A stretch of 64,000 nt of DNA from Theristus sp. LFF4_11 (GCA_030248135.1 JASANC010002552.1:1-64000); one strand, 5' to 3'; shown: positions 24,801-37,407, numbered from the stretch's first letter. Numbers and translations: made by a program. The notes: generated from the sequence alone by a model not told the origin.

Positions 24801-25092
24801 TCTTGATGACATAGCTGAAAAAAAAAAGGAGACAGAAGAATAAGTAACCAAGATTTCAGAATAGGTAATTCGCGTCTAGAACGTACGTAAAGAAGTCTGG
24901 CGGAAATTTTTCTTCGGCACAGTTTGCAACTTTGGCAGGTCTCTTCGTGTGCACAGTATCAAGTTTGCAGCATGTATGTTCGTTGCTGCAGGACAGCGAC
25001 TAAATTTTGAAAACGCGCGCAGGTCCATATTCAGCCATATAATGCGTGATGCGCTGTCCGCTCGCTTCGCTCGCTCGCGCATCCGCATGATA

Positions 25093-25255
25093 CAGGGCTA
25101 ACCCAGAGAAGCGTACGGAACGCCACTGAGTAGGGCGCCCATTGAGTTTTCTCTGTCATTAAGTGCCTATACACCCCTCACCCCTCGGCGGGGCTCGATC
25201 CCCCGAGCGCACAGACTGTAGTCTAACGCACTACCACCAGGCCACGAGCGGTGAC
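25093..25255 (-). mobile_element. tRNA-derived SINE family 1, copy 2
   Basis: Same head and body as the copy at 13062 (about 90 percent alike), lacking the AAC tail. It ends 47 bases before exon 25303-25405 of CUB copy C. Confidence 0.8.
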
Positions 25256-25302
25256 AATTACTATGCACGAATTTTTGCCCCACTTGTCTCTACATTTTGC
25301 AG

Positions 25303-28300
25303 GCGCCCGTCGGACGCGCAAATTGAAACTGGCATTGCCTACGTGTCTGCTGAGGGCGGAGGATTCACCATTGATTTCGATGCGTCAACACCAGTTGACA
25401 GCTTCGTATGGGCAACTTGGAACGGAATAAGATATTACAGGGTGGGCCAAAAAAGGTTCCAATTCTGAAATGCTCTCACTGGCGTGTGCTGAGGTGTTTA
25501 TAAGAGCTGAAAATTGGAACACTATTAGAAAACATTTGGAGGTTTTCTGACGAAATTTTTGTTACGGTATGTTGCCCCTATCGCTCACCACAGCAGAATA
25601 TCTGAAAACATGAAAAATCGACAAATGTGGTGAAATACAGAGAGGGTTGATTTAGCTGTAAGAAGAACCTCATGGCTTAAAATTTGGAACACTGTTAGAA
25701 CACTTCGAGAGTTTTTTTTGTGATCAAATTTTTTTGGTTTACACGTTTCAGTTCATTTTTACAGTGTACAGTCTATCTCGCTAATATATGCAACTCGCTG
25801 ATTGGTCGGCTCCTCACGCTCCGCACCCCTGGGAACGGGATTCAGAAAATATCATGTTTTTTTGTTGTTCAGCGGTTTGTTTTCATTTTTTTTTCATGCC
25901 GAAAAAATTCTAAATCAAAAACTACAAAATTCCAAACGTTTGAATTGGTAAAAAATTGGTAAACTGAAGTTTTTTTGGTTGATTGACGGCGACGACGTCG
26001 TCGAGAATTTTTGCTTTCAAACGTACCGCTGGCCGCTGCTGCGTGTTCAAAACAAATTTAAAACAAACAAACAAAATAACAAAACTTGCTTCCAACGATT
26101 TCGACGGTTTTCATCCCGCTTTTAACATTTGATTCATTGGGTGCGCCATGTCCACTCATTGTTGTTCAAAGATTGTTCACATTGTCAATAAATACTGTCA
26201 CCTGCTGCGTTCTTCTTCTCTGTGCTTCGGACACACAGTAGCGGCCAGCGGCGGCACGCTCTTTTCATGCCTAAAGGCAAAAACTAAACCAAAAACCATA
26301 GACGACGTCGTCGCAGCCAATCAACCAAAAAAGACATTTTTTTGACATTGTGACCAATGCAAATTTTTGGAATTTGGTAGTTTTTTATTTAGAATGTTTT
26401 TTCGGCATGAAATAAATGAAAACAAACCGTTGAACAATGAAAAACATGATTTTTTCTGAATCCCGTTCCAAGGGTGCGGAGCGTGAGGAGCCGACCAATC
26501 AGCGAGTTGCATATATTAGCGAGATAGACTGTAGTTTTCAAAAAATGGCGATTTTTGACGAAAAAACAATGTTCATCCACAATCTCACTGTTATGATTGC
26601 TCATAAACGGACTTCCGAACTGATGTATCGCCACGCGGGGTAAAATTGAATTTTGTACAAAATTGCTGAACCACTGTGGAAAAACTATTCGCATGTTCCT
26701 ACCAATTGGCAGACCAGACTCGCTTCTTTGCCGTCCACTTAACCATGATGGTAGCAACGACTTGCATCTTTCATTGCATCTTTCACTGCAGAAAACAACC
26801 AGTCTGCTATGGTGAAAAATATCAGAGTGGCAAATTGTGTGAATGAAAAAAAGAAAAAAACAGTTTGCATCTGAAAAGATAAATTCGCATCTGTTCTGGG
26901 CAGAACCGCTCACGCACGTTCAGACTCGAAGTGAAACATCAGGTTGATCAAAGACTGTTCAAATGCAATTCAGCATTCGGCATTTCCAAGCTACTGTATG
27001 TGCGCATTGTTTTTTTCATCTTTTTTGTGTTGTGAACACTCGGGTTGTCACCAAAGTTTGTCATTTGGTCTTTGTTACAGCTAAATTAACCCTCTGCATT
27101 TCAATTGCTTTGCTGTTGTGGCACTGAATAATTGTTTCATCAGCTAATTCCAAGAACTCCTTATGCGGTGAGCTTTTAGGTGCACTAGTTTGTTCTGTCT
27201 GGCAGTACGCCTGGTCACAGCAGCAGGTACATGTTCAGGGGCATGTCGGTTTCGTGCTGACCATAATCGCGATCCGGGTACCAACAGTAAAATACTTTTT
27301 AGTTATATAAGGGACGCTTTTTTTTAAATGAAATTTTGCACAGAGCTAGCTCTTTCGGAAAGCTTTTTGGTGCACCCCTATACCGTGCCTCGAAAACGGT
27401 TCTAAAGGATAAAAAACGTGAAATACTGGGACCAAAACCAGTTTTTTTCAAAAAATAACTCCTTAGACCGCATTTTTAAGGCACAGTATATTTGCAAAAA
27501 AATGTTCAGCAGATCAAGGCGAATCGAATGGTTTTTTTTGTAGATATTTTTGTCGTAGTTTCATTAAAAAGCTAAAAAAACACTATTTTTTTGAAAGTGC
27601 CCCGGAAAAACGGTTTTTGGCTATTTTTGGGTCCTAGATGACCTCGAATCAAAAAACAAACGGAATCAGCGCGTCAAGACGGTCAGAATGGTGTATGATT
27701 TATTTTATTTTGAGAAACTTTGGATTCTAGTGTCTAGAGGGGTTGGTATTCTGAAAAATCGGGTCTTATTCCTGCTTACTTTGGAATCCAACCAACACAA
27801 TCAGCATGACCCAAATAGAAATTTTCATGTGCATTTTCTTTCAGTAAACGGGCTCGAGAAGCGGACATTATTTGAATGCTTTGAAACTTTTTTAGGGGAG
27901 CGTTGTTTTCATTCGTGGCTGGATTGCAAAATTCCAGCGGATTAACAGTGAGTTTTTACGTAATTTTTTCACACCACCAGCATTCTCGAATGGATTTTAG
28001 TTATTTATTGTAGTTTATTTGTAATTTTTTTACATATGGTGTTGAGAAGAACCCATTGCTGTTTCAGTTTCGGAAGCACAACCAGCATGTCCGAAAGTTC
28101 AATGGGAAGTGTCCGGGAAACAAGAAGTCATCCATACTCCTGTTGGCAGTGCTCCTATGATTTGTGTGCTGGTGCTGAGAGCATCACACTTGGGTCATGT
28201 GCATCTGCAACTTGACGGGGCACCAGCGACAGCTTGGGGGCGTCATGGTGTGTCGCTGAAAGGCGACATCGCATTGTACGACGGCGGTAACAGGGTGACC

Positions 28301-30756
28301 TGGTGAATACATGAAACAGTTACAATTATTTGTGCATGTATGTAGATTTTAGATAAAGTGATTTCACACTTTTAAACTCACTCTTGAGGTACCGCAGCGT
28401 GAATGCGACAGCAACGAGGTACACCACCAAAACCACGGAACTAAGAGTGAAATACAGGGCCGACCGGTTAAACGGAACGATACGCTTCAACCAAACAACC
28501 ACACGTTTGTTTGTGTTTCGTGTTCTTAAATTAGATTTAACGTTTGTGGTGACTGGCATGTAGAATATGTATCACTGAAACAAAAAACTTGCCACGGAAA
28601 ACCAACTGCAGCCTGCGCATGCAAGCAGATGAGTAGTATAATAGCGGACGAATCGACGACGTTGACCTCTCCCGGCTATCCGCATCAGCCTTATTGCGCC
28701 GGTCTGTTCTGCACGTGGCATTTCCATTGTAAACATTCCCGCTGGGTGCAAATTGTGCTCAACGACTTTCACTTGGCGAACATTCGGAATCATAAAGTCG
28801 GCGTCTACAACGGAATCGACTACGCTGACGGAATGAGGCTGCTGAAAATGTTTGTTGCGAATCGCGCTTAGTCACGTGGTGTTGATCAGTAAACACCCTA
28901 TATTGCTTGTCACTTCAACAGTGTGTTCAACATTTTCAACATTGCTCTGATTTCATGCAGCTTCGATGCCAAGTCGAATACGAATGACGATTGTTGCACT
29001 GACAAAAGTTTCGTTGTCATGAAAACAACGGCAACAGTGCAATTTCAAACGACACATTCTCGGCCGATCGCTCGCGGATTCAACATCTCCGTAAACTGCG
29101 TTCCCGGTAAACAATGCCGTTGTGCGGTTGTTTTTACCACACACGCGTTTGCTCAAACATTTCGATATCTGCAAACATTAATAGCGGAATGAACCGAACT
29201 GTAATTAATTATCTCAATAGTGACGCACATTTGCGCGATTCCAGCATGCCCACGACTGTCGGCAATATGCAGCAGTACTTTACCGACTGAACTGAACAAT
29301 CCAACTGGTCAATTGACCGTTGAACATTCGAACGGCTGCGGTCTTGCCGACTGTTTCTGGATTCTTAGTGCGCCCGACGCGACGTATCGAGCAGTGATCT
29401 TGAACATCACTTTGAAGCCGACCTCTCCGAGCAGCTATCTGATGGCATGCCCATATGTCGAATCGATGTTCGAACCAACCGGCTGCGAGCCAGAGTCGTG
29501 AAATATTCTTTTATTATATGCGTTTGTTTGTCACTTGGGCACTCGATCAACAGACAACACAACTTGCTGTGTTTTTTCTTCTAGCGATATGAGTTCAGAA
29601 AAACGCATTACGATCAACACTTATGAGAGCGTATTACGTCGCTTCGATCTGGTCAACAGTGTACGCTTGGCGTATCACGCCACTGACGGCGACGCTAGCG
29701 TGACGGGCAAGGGATTCTTTGTCAACTACACATGGGAGAAACGTTCGTTCGAACAAGAACAATGAACTGAAAAGAAATCACTTGATGATTGATCTTTTTT
29801 GAAATTTGTTTTTTTTTGATCGCACTTACAGGATGCGAGTGCAGCCGTGAGCCGGTTGTCTTGCAAGCCAGTCTATCGAAGCAGTATTTCACTTCTCCTG
29901 ATTATCCGTTGCCGTATTGCGAAAACCTGAACTGCTCTTGGCTCGTGAAAGCACCCGACGGATATCACGTCCACATTCAGCTGACGCATTTACACACGGA
30001 CGTGCTGGATCTCTTAAATCTGTACAGTGTGGATGGAACGAAAACAATCCTGTTGAGAAAGTACGACAATATTACGTTTATCATGAGTTTTTTTGTTGTC
30101 TGTATTTGTTCCATATTTCAACATTATGCTTTAGGTTTTACGGTTATGTTTCCACGGCCAATCCAGTCAAGTCAGTCGGCAACGCGATGAAGCTTATTTT
30201 TACAACCAAGCATAGCCGTGGAAATAGCTATGAAGGTTTCAACGCGACGTACATTGCAGGTTAGGTTGGTAGACTTGTTGACCGGCGTTTAGCTTTCACA
30301 CTCAAATTTGAATCCTGCAGCAATATTCTTTTGTACAAGTTACATGAAAGGATTTCAAGTCGAGAAAGTGCGGTTCACGGTCAAATATCACACTTGTACA
30401 AATAAATTTGATCGAGTTCAGCCGAAATAAAATTTTGGTGATACTGGAAGAAAGAAAGAAAAACAAATGGAAACAAAACTTTTGTCAAAAAAGCTAAACT
30501 AGCAAGAAAAAAGCCAAAGTGGTATCTTTTTACAGTTCCAATGGAAAAAAAGAAGATTGACACTGCGTCAATCAAAGTGCTAATTGGTTGGGCACTATTA
30601 TTGGTCACGGTTGTCACAATTGTCATTGGTGCGGTCGTCTATTTTTGGCGAATTAGACGGGAAGACCTGCTGCGGGTTTTCAGAATTACATTTCGTAGAA
30701 CCGCCGACACACGCGGTCAGTTCAGGCACTTTGTGTGTGAAACGTGCATTATTTAA
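25303..30756 (+). CDS. Five-module CUB membrane protein, copy C (5' part disrupted or missing)
   Basis: Third paralogue. Exons: 25303-25405, 27896-27947, 28068-28302, 28389-28504, 28612-28849, 28961-29106, 29245-29497, 29585-29742, 29832-30060, 30135-30259, 30536-30756; all phases match copies A and B and end at TAA. The second half of CUB1 is one exon in A and B but is split here by a 2.49-kb intron carrying a foldback element; the joined protein aligns well (GGF...DSF then RGWIAKFQRIN). Modules 2-5 are intact (PACPKVQW; LTSPGYPHQPYC; TSPDYPLPYC). The last exon gives a membrane helix (ALLLVTVVTIVIGAVVYFW) and a basic tail ending in CETCII. An AATAAA lies at 30859. The exon for the first half of CUB1 was not found; a candidate signal exon is at 18380. 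The gene is either a real copy with a long repeat-filled intron, or 5'-truncated. Confidence 0.75.
25769..26531. mobile_element. Foldback element of family 3 in the CUB1 intron of copy C
   Basis: TA-flanked element of 763 bases whose arms (about 25769-25960 and 26340-26531) are near-perfect inverted repeats ending CAGTCTATCTCG. The centre has no coding frame of note. Confidence 0.8.
26532..27895 (+). other. Rest of the long CUB1 intron of copy C
   Basis: Intron sequence between the foldback element and exon 27896; AT-rich, no exon-like frame with matching phase. The acceptor is TTTTTTAG. Confidence 0.5.
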
Positions 30757-30858
30757 TGTTTGCATTTGACATTTAATGTTAACATCGTAAAACAACGGTT
30801 GTGTTTGTGAGATTATCGGCTGGATCGAGTTTGTGCCAGTTGCAGTGTACAATCTAAC

Positions 30859-30864
30859 AATAAA
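30859..30864 (+). terminator. Polyadenylation signal of CUB copy C
   Basis: AATAAA lies about 100 bases after the stop codon at 30756, a normal spacing. Confidence 0.55.
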
Positions 30865-31383
30865 TTGGCTTTTTTCAAAAATCTTTTGTGGTTTCAGGTT
30901 CTCGTTTTCAGCGAAACAATGATGAAGACGACAATAGCAAAGAAGTTCTGGTTACTACAGACGGCACTGGCTGAAACCAATAATAGAAAACTGATTATTT
31001 GATTTCATTTCGGTAGTAAAACCATAAAAGGTCGAAAAAGCCGAAGAAAAAGGCATGAATACGTCAAATTTACGTTGAAATGAATCGAATTTGTCAAAAT
31101 CGTTTAGAATACTTTTACTGCTTGAGAATTATTTTTGTGTGAAGTGATTCACCATAGCATCAGATGTTATTCATTTTGAACGCTTCCTAGCTAGCAACGG
31201 ACAATATTATGGGTAAGAACTTGTTCGGCTTTTTAACACGCACGAGAATAATTCTCAATTGAAAAATGATCCACAACATATAGTCATTGGACATATACAG
31301 TACCTTCAAATTTTCACTTCTTGTTGCTAATCCAGAACGTGTTGACAATAAAATGATAAGGCTGGACAGAATAAACTGACATA

Positions 31384-31843
31384 CCGTATTACCCCCATTA
31401 ACCCCCCCCACCATTAATCCCCCCCCCCACCAAAAAACCCCCACCCCCCCCGACCAGTTTCCGAATAATCCCCCCCCCCCCCCACAAATAATCCCCCATG
31501 GGGGATTATTGGAGCCCTTTTTTAAACCCAAACCCCAGAGATTTGAGGGGTGTTTGCAGTGAAAATGATAAAATTTTAATTACAAAGGCCCCCAAGGGGG
31601 TGATTTAATTATTATTTATAAAAAAAGTTTTGATAAAGAAATTTTTTGTAAGGAGAAGTTTCTGCGAATTTCTTGCCTGCCATGAATTGTATTTTTGCAA
31701 TTTTTCAACAAACCCCCACCCCTAGAATTTTTTTGTAAATAAACCCCCCCCCACCAATAATCCCCCCCCCCACCAATAAACCCCCACCCCTAAAAGTCGC
31801 TGACGTATTAATCCCCCATGGGGGTTTATTGGGGGTAATACGG
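31384..31843. mobile_element. TIR element family 1, copy 3 (intergenic)
   Basis: Same CCGTATTACC and GGTAATACGG termini with TA flanks; core same orientation as copy 2 but more diverged. Confidence 0.83.
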
Positions 31844-32268
31844 TATGCCGACTTTTGCAATCAACTTGATTTAAAACCAAGAGGAAAACTGTACCAAACC
31901 CAGGACTCATTGACGATGGTAAGTAATGAATCGCATACAAAACAGCATTATTGAGAGAAACACGTGGCAGAACATTCGAATCTAATGAGAAGTTAATAAC
32001 AACAGTGTTATCGGATAATTGCGATATAAAATTGTACATTATAATTTTTGCCTTTCCGACAAAACCGGACGTGAAACAAGCAGACTCATTGTAGTAGACA
32101 TTTGGTTACTCTTCGTGTTTACACGGTTTCATTAGATTTGAAGGCCCCGTGAAAAAAAAACATCTGTCACCGTTTTTTTTCAGTGAATGGTAATGGATCA
32201 GTACAACACAACAACGAAGGTCAAGTGATTTTGGAATTCCTAACAGTGCATGTACCAAGAATAATCAC

Positions 32269-32953
32269 TCAATGCCCAGGAGGACCCATTCCAGGCGGAA
32301 ACACCGTGGGGCCCAACGAACGCGACTGCACTTTCCAGACGCCGCCTTCTTTCTTCATTACCGCGACGACCCTGGAGGTAAAATATGTTGATTACCTCCA
32401 GACCATAAAGCCGTGCATGTCATACTATTTTACCAAACCCGTTTTTGAATGAAAAAAACCTCTCCAACCAAGCCTTGATGTCCTTGTCGCCCATTTTGTG
32501 CTGCAAATGGCCGAACGCGAGTGCGTGCTCTTTGCCCAACGGTCGAACCTCGACAACCTCACCCATGGGGTCCGTCATTTTGTCGCACATTTTCTCGATG
32601 TGCGCCGCGAGATCTGCAAGAAATAAGAAGATGGAAACCAGGTCCAGCTCGTTTTCCGAATGTGCGACTGTCAGAAGCCAAGCGCGCGGGCGCCGCAAAC
32701 GGACCGGCTTTGCGCAGAAAGTCGCGCCCCGGAACACAGATGACGCAATCGTCCGTGTGCAGATCGACGAGGGCCTTGACGTTTTTCGCCTTGAACGCCT
32801 CCAACCAGTTGGCGCGGTGCGTTTCGATTTCTTCTTTCAGACCTGCGAACAGCTGGAAGCTGATATGAGAAGCGACACATGGGACATTCTCCCTCCCTGC
32901 TCTTTCGTTCATAAACGCAAAAGTGTGAAATACCTACCCATGTTGTTGTACAT
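32269..32953 (-). CDS. DUF4440/SnoaL-like (NTF2-fold) small protein
   Basis: Complete four-exon model on the minus strand: 32953-32938 (ATG plus 16 nt), 32842-32705, 32613-32460, 32371-32269 (TGA); 411 nt, 136 residues, all phases agree. The sequence has the NTF2-like pattern of the DUF4440/SnoaL-like group: a helix with W-LEAFKAKNVKALVDLHTDD near residues 17-37, a VPGRD turn, a middle helix (HIEKMCDKM), and a final strand pair in MKKEGGVWKVQS. Such proteins bind small hydrophobic ligands or act as small enzymes; no specific substrate can be read here. No signal peptide or membrane segment, so probably cytosolic. The C-terminal extension is Pro/Gly-rich. It is convergent with CUB copy C and lies downstream of the NELF-E gene on the same strand. 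Confidence 0.8.
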
Positions 32954-34839
32954 GTGAACGTTGTTCAACCGGCGATAGTAAAGCGATTTGGTGAGCGTGT
33001 CCGATCAAAAATGTCTGAAAAAAAACACTAATGAAGCCTAACTAAAGGCTGAATTCAAAAAAGGCAAATAAAAATAATCAAAAGTGAAAACAGGCAAAAT
33101 GGACACAAAAAATTCCAAGCATGCTCCATTGCACGCGTTCTGAATGGAGAGGGGCGAGATGTTCAACACATAACACGGTGTGGAAAAACTCCACATGTCG
33201 GCGGACAAGCGCAATCAGCCTCAAACACCGTCGCCATGACAAACAGAAAAATGTGAGACATGAGGTCCAGGTAAATGGTTTGTTGTCATGGGTGCGAGAA
33301 ACACGAGCTTGATTATACTGCTGACAGCGAGGGTTTTAACGCCGCAAAAACATTTCTGAAGCAGTCTTTTTCAGAGCTCAGGTTACCGAAATACAAATAA
33401 ACGAGGTTCGACCGATGTGTAATGCAATCAGAAAAATGGACTTTTTTTATTTATTTCATGCTAACTGCATTCTTGTTTTTTTTTCACCAACTAAACATAC
33501 AATAGAATCGCACTCAGCGTATCCAGTTATTGTAATGAAATTCTTTTACTTTGTTCTTGCGAGAGTCCACTCCAGTCACTCACTGTCAACATACACGGAA
33601 TTGTGCCAGAAAGTGATCTTGTCGGTGGCCAATAGGACCCGATTGTGCATTGAAGCTGGCGGCTCACATTTCGAGAAGGATTAGCTTTGATTTTTTACAT
33701 TTGTTTACTCAATTTGTGACGTTATCGATGAATAAATCCGATGTGAGACAGAAAAAATGGTGTTTTTACATGCATACATTCGTTTTTTTCGGACTTTGCT
33801 TCCGCATATGGGAAATATTCTTTCGTTTGAGCTAAAAATTGGTAAAAACCCAAGTTTGTGCTTCCTAAGTAAGCGACTAAAATTTCAGCTCAAACGCTCC
33901 AATCGTTGGCGACTTAGCGCGACTCAAAGTTGCACCCATTACTTTTGGACCACTCTGCATAACCGAAAGTCCCTTTCTCCATCCATCTATCCATTTTATT
34001 TCGCGAAAAATCAGGGAACTCCGATAAAACTGTATGAACAGCATGAAATTCGGAGACCCCAAAAACAATATATCCAAAAAAGTAATGCAAAAAACAACAA
34101 AAAAACATAAAAACATCGACAGCTAAAAAAACATAAAAAGAAAAGAAAAGTATAAAAGTAAAAAAAGTTAAAAAAAATAATAAAAAACAAAAAGAAAAAT
34201 CAAAAAAAACAAAAAAACAAAAAAGACAGGCAAAAACCAAAAAAATAAAAAAAAAACACAGTAAGACTGGAATTTCTGGAAAAAATTTCTGGAATGGCAC
34301 ATGGCACGTACGTGATAGACTTTGATCATTTTTTCTGTGATTCTTCTGCACAGAACAGCACACACACACCGCAGAATTCAGATCATCCCCGATGATAATA
34401 AAAGAATTCTCTTCATAATAAAAAGTCGCTTTCGCAGTTTCAACCTGCCGACCAATCAGTGAAAATACACAGAAGTCTGCAGGTTTGGAAAAAAGCCGTG
34501 ACGAAAGGCGAAACCCCCAACAACGTTGAGAAACCCACTTGGCATTTGCAGTCAGCATGCAAAACAGACCACCCACAGTAAAATTCAACTACACATCTTT
34601 TAAACAATCCTGCAAATTTCCGACCGTGCAAAATCGTGATTCTCAATTCGTTCCTTTTTCGCGAGCTCTATATTCTGCAAAAAATGCAATAGGTTTAAAA
34701 ACAACAAACACACTGTCGCTGTAAAAAATTATGCAGCAAAAGTTAGTGTTGGATAATTGAGTTTGATAATTGAGTGCTAGAGAAAAAAACTGGCACGGAA
34801 AACAGTGTTCGTCGCTTTTTGAGACTAAACAGTACAATT
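32954..34839. other. Intergenic between the DUF4440 and NELF-E genes
   Basis: No gene recognised. A 150-base A-rich tract (34080-34260) makes long spurious minus-strand frames. The upstream leader of the DUF4440 gene should begin here. Confidence 0.45.
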
Positions 34840-37407
34840 TCAGTCAAATTCAGTTTCGTCATATCTGATCACAGTCCGCCCGTCGTGGCCGCGTGGCTTG
34901 TTGACAACAGCGGAACCAACAGCGCCTGAAAAAGAACAGTTCCTCAGTTGAATTTTATTCAGTCTATTTGTTTCCTGACGTCTAAATTCCAGGCACAGAC
35001 CTGGAAAAGTTGACAGCAAAAGACAAAAGTTCACATACCGATGACAACAAAAAATGAATGATATTACGAAACACTTGTTTTTAAAGCAGCTACTAACACT
35101 TTTGAGGCGACAATTTAGAATTACCTTGGTGACCCAGGGACTTGGAATGACTTCAGCAGTTTTGAACCACCCTGTTGGTGTGTCACGTCAAGTGTGACAC
35201 TAAAAAACAGAAAACTAAATAAAACAAGAAAACCAAAGATAATAAGACGAACCGAAAGCTCGTGCGTCCGCCTGCGGCATCGGCGGGAGCGCGGGGCGCC
35301 GCTGAAAGCCGCCGGGGTCGATCTGCACGCGAATCTCGTTGCCGTGGAACAAACTGCAGTTGGTCTGGAAAAAGTGAAAAACAATCAAAATACAATCACA
35401 CAGTTTGATACTGACAGCACTGAAGTTCATTACCGTGCCCTTGCAGCAATGTCTTGACAGGGACAGGCGCGTTCATGAAATACTATTAGCGACGGATAGC
35501 TAGTAAACAATGCAAAAATGCATTCATGAAACATCATCAATGACGCATATAGCTATGCTACTATCGCTAGCACAATAATTCTTTTTTATTCACGAAGAAA
35601 AAATTCAGCGCTAACTATGCGACTTCTGCTTCGAATCTATGAATGCGCCTTGAACAGCAACACGTTTAACTGCAATACCAACACAACTAAATGACTCATG
35701 ACTAAATAAACTCATGACATGATTACGCCACTCAAACTCTGAAAAATAAAAACACATACAAATTGATACACACCTCAAGAATCGCCCGATTCGCAGCTTC
35801 TTCGCTCTTGTACTCAATCGTGGCATGCCTCGATGAAAATTGATTAAGTTGGAATAGTTTGTAAGAAAAAACAAAATGAATCTCATTGAGGTACCAGTAA
35901 AATTCTAGACCCGTAAACTTCAAAATGTCCACTGCCGTACTTTCTTCGATCGTCGACAAACAGATCTGCGATGACTCCAAATTCGCTGAATTTCTGTCGA
36001 AGTCGTTCGTCAGTCAAATCGAAACCGCGAACCTTGATGCGACGCCCGCGCGGTCCTGTGACGGTTCATTTGAAGCAAAGTGTGCTTGTTCAAAACTGCA
36101 CTTTCGAAAAAATGACATTGAAATCAAACCACGTGTTTGATTTCGATTGTGGTAAAAGTGGAACGTGAAAAGCAAACGCGAAACGTAACCGACGAAAACA
36201 AAATTCACAGTGTCCAAACAAAACTTCGCGTTTTTTAGCGCATGCGACAGCTCACGTTCTTGATTATTGCCTCCGATCGTCTGACCGCTGGACACAAATG
36301 AAGACTGCAAGTTTAGAGGTGCCGATGACTTCGACGCCACACGACTGCTCTGAAAGAAAGCCGAGGAGAATTCGTATTTTGAATAATATTTAGCTCAACA
36401 CCGAGCTGATATGAGTTACAAGTACAACACTCGCCAGCAGCAAAACAACAACAACAACAACTGCATCTCGCAAACTAGAAGCGAAATCAATCGAAGACGA
36501 ACTCAAGTTCCACCCAAAGAAAAAACACCAAACACCAAAACCCGACCGATGGCGACGGCAGAGGCGGTGGCGAGCCGAGATTGTCGTCCAATGAAAAACC
36601 GGCCTGCTCAGTGGAGTCCTGGAAAACCGAATACCCGGAAAAATGTTCTTGACAACAACAGCATGGTGAATTTCACGTTTCAGCTTTTGAATTGCGCATA
36701 AAACGAGACCTTTCGCTTTCGTTCGAGCACCTTCGACCGTTTGAACGTCGACTTCTCCTGCACCTTGTCGATTTTCATCGCGCCGGACATGACACGCCGC
36801 TTCGCCTCTTCTTTTGCGTCGACGCCCTCGTCAGCGCCTATGGTGTGGTTTTAAGCAGCGGATCAATCAAATTGCTTGAACATGCCTTCTGGGTCTTCTT
36901 CGCTTCTCGGCCTCTAGTCAGCCTCATCAGTGACTTGAACACAACAAGCACATCAGAGAGATACCAAACAAAACCAGAAAACGTGACCACAAAAACGAAC
37001 TTCGTTTCTTGTTCAGTCGCCTTTGTGGCGCGTCCTCCTGTTTCTGGGCGGCGGCGAGTTTCGCGGCTTGTGTTGCTCGACGCTGAAAACTAGATTTGTT
37101 TTGGAAAAAGTGAACTTGAGCGAAAAAAATTGACAAATTCATCAAACGTTCACTTGGCGATCGAATTAAACCAAACGTGCAGAACCGAAAGTTTTACCGA
37201 AACGACACGAACGTGTTCTGCAAGCAAACTAACCAATAACTTCAGCTTTTCGAGCGTCTCTTTCAAACGCAGCTCTTCCGCAGTCAACTCGCTCGGCATT
37301 GAACCGGAAACGTACAGTTTCGTCAGCTCTTTCACGCTTTGAGACGACGACGGCGACGACAACTGAGTGGATGATGACGACGACGAGGAGGCACCGGTCG
37401 ACGGCAT
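34840..37407 (-). CDS. nelfe: Negative elongation factor subunit E homologue
   Basis: Complete nine-exon model: 37407-37234, 37082-37001, 36837-36710, 36618-36547, 36349-36256, 36055-35941, 35828-35774, 35364-35253, 34925-34840 (TGA); 918 nt, 305 residues. NELF-E is the RNA-binding subunit of the NELF complex that holds RNA polymerase II at promoter-proximal pauses in the nucleus. Family marks in order: Ser-rich N-terminus then a helical LRLKETLEKLKLL segment (the leucine-rich NELF-B-binding part in known proteins); EEAKRRVMSGAMKIDK followed by FKRSK, matching the vertebrate EQAK...SGAI...FKRS block; one RRM from about residue 186 (RIKVRGF, FSEFGVIADL, HATIEY); and a C-terminus ending RTVIRYDETEFD like the family's QIVYSDDVY end. 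The RD-repeat region of vertebrate NELF-E is missing. Head-to-head with the Mpv17-family gene, 256 bases between start codons. Confidence 0.82.

Noticed and set aside
32183..32452. Plus-strand 89-aa frame with acceptor- and donor-like edges
   Set aside because: It is antisense to the last exon of the DUF4440 gene, whose minus-strand frame matches the family and closes in phase.
33914..34588. Phe-rich 224-aa minus-strand frame
   Set aside because: Low-complexity translation of an A-rich tract; no family resemblance or splice support.
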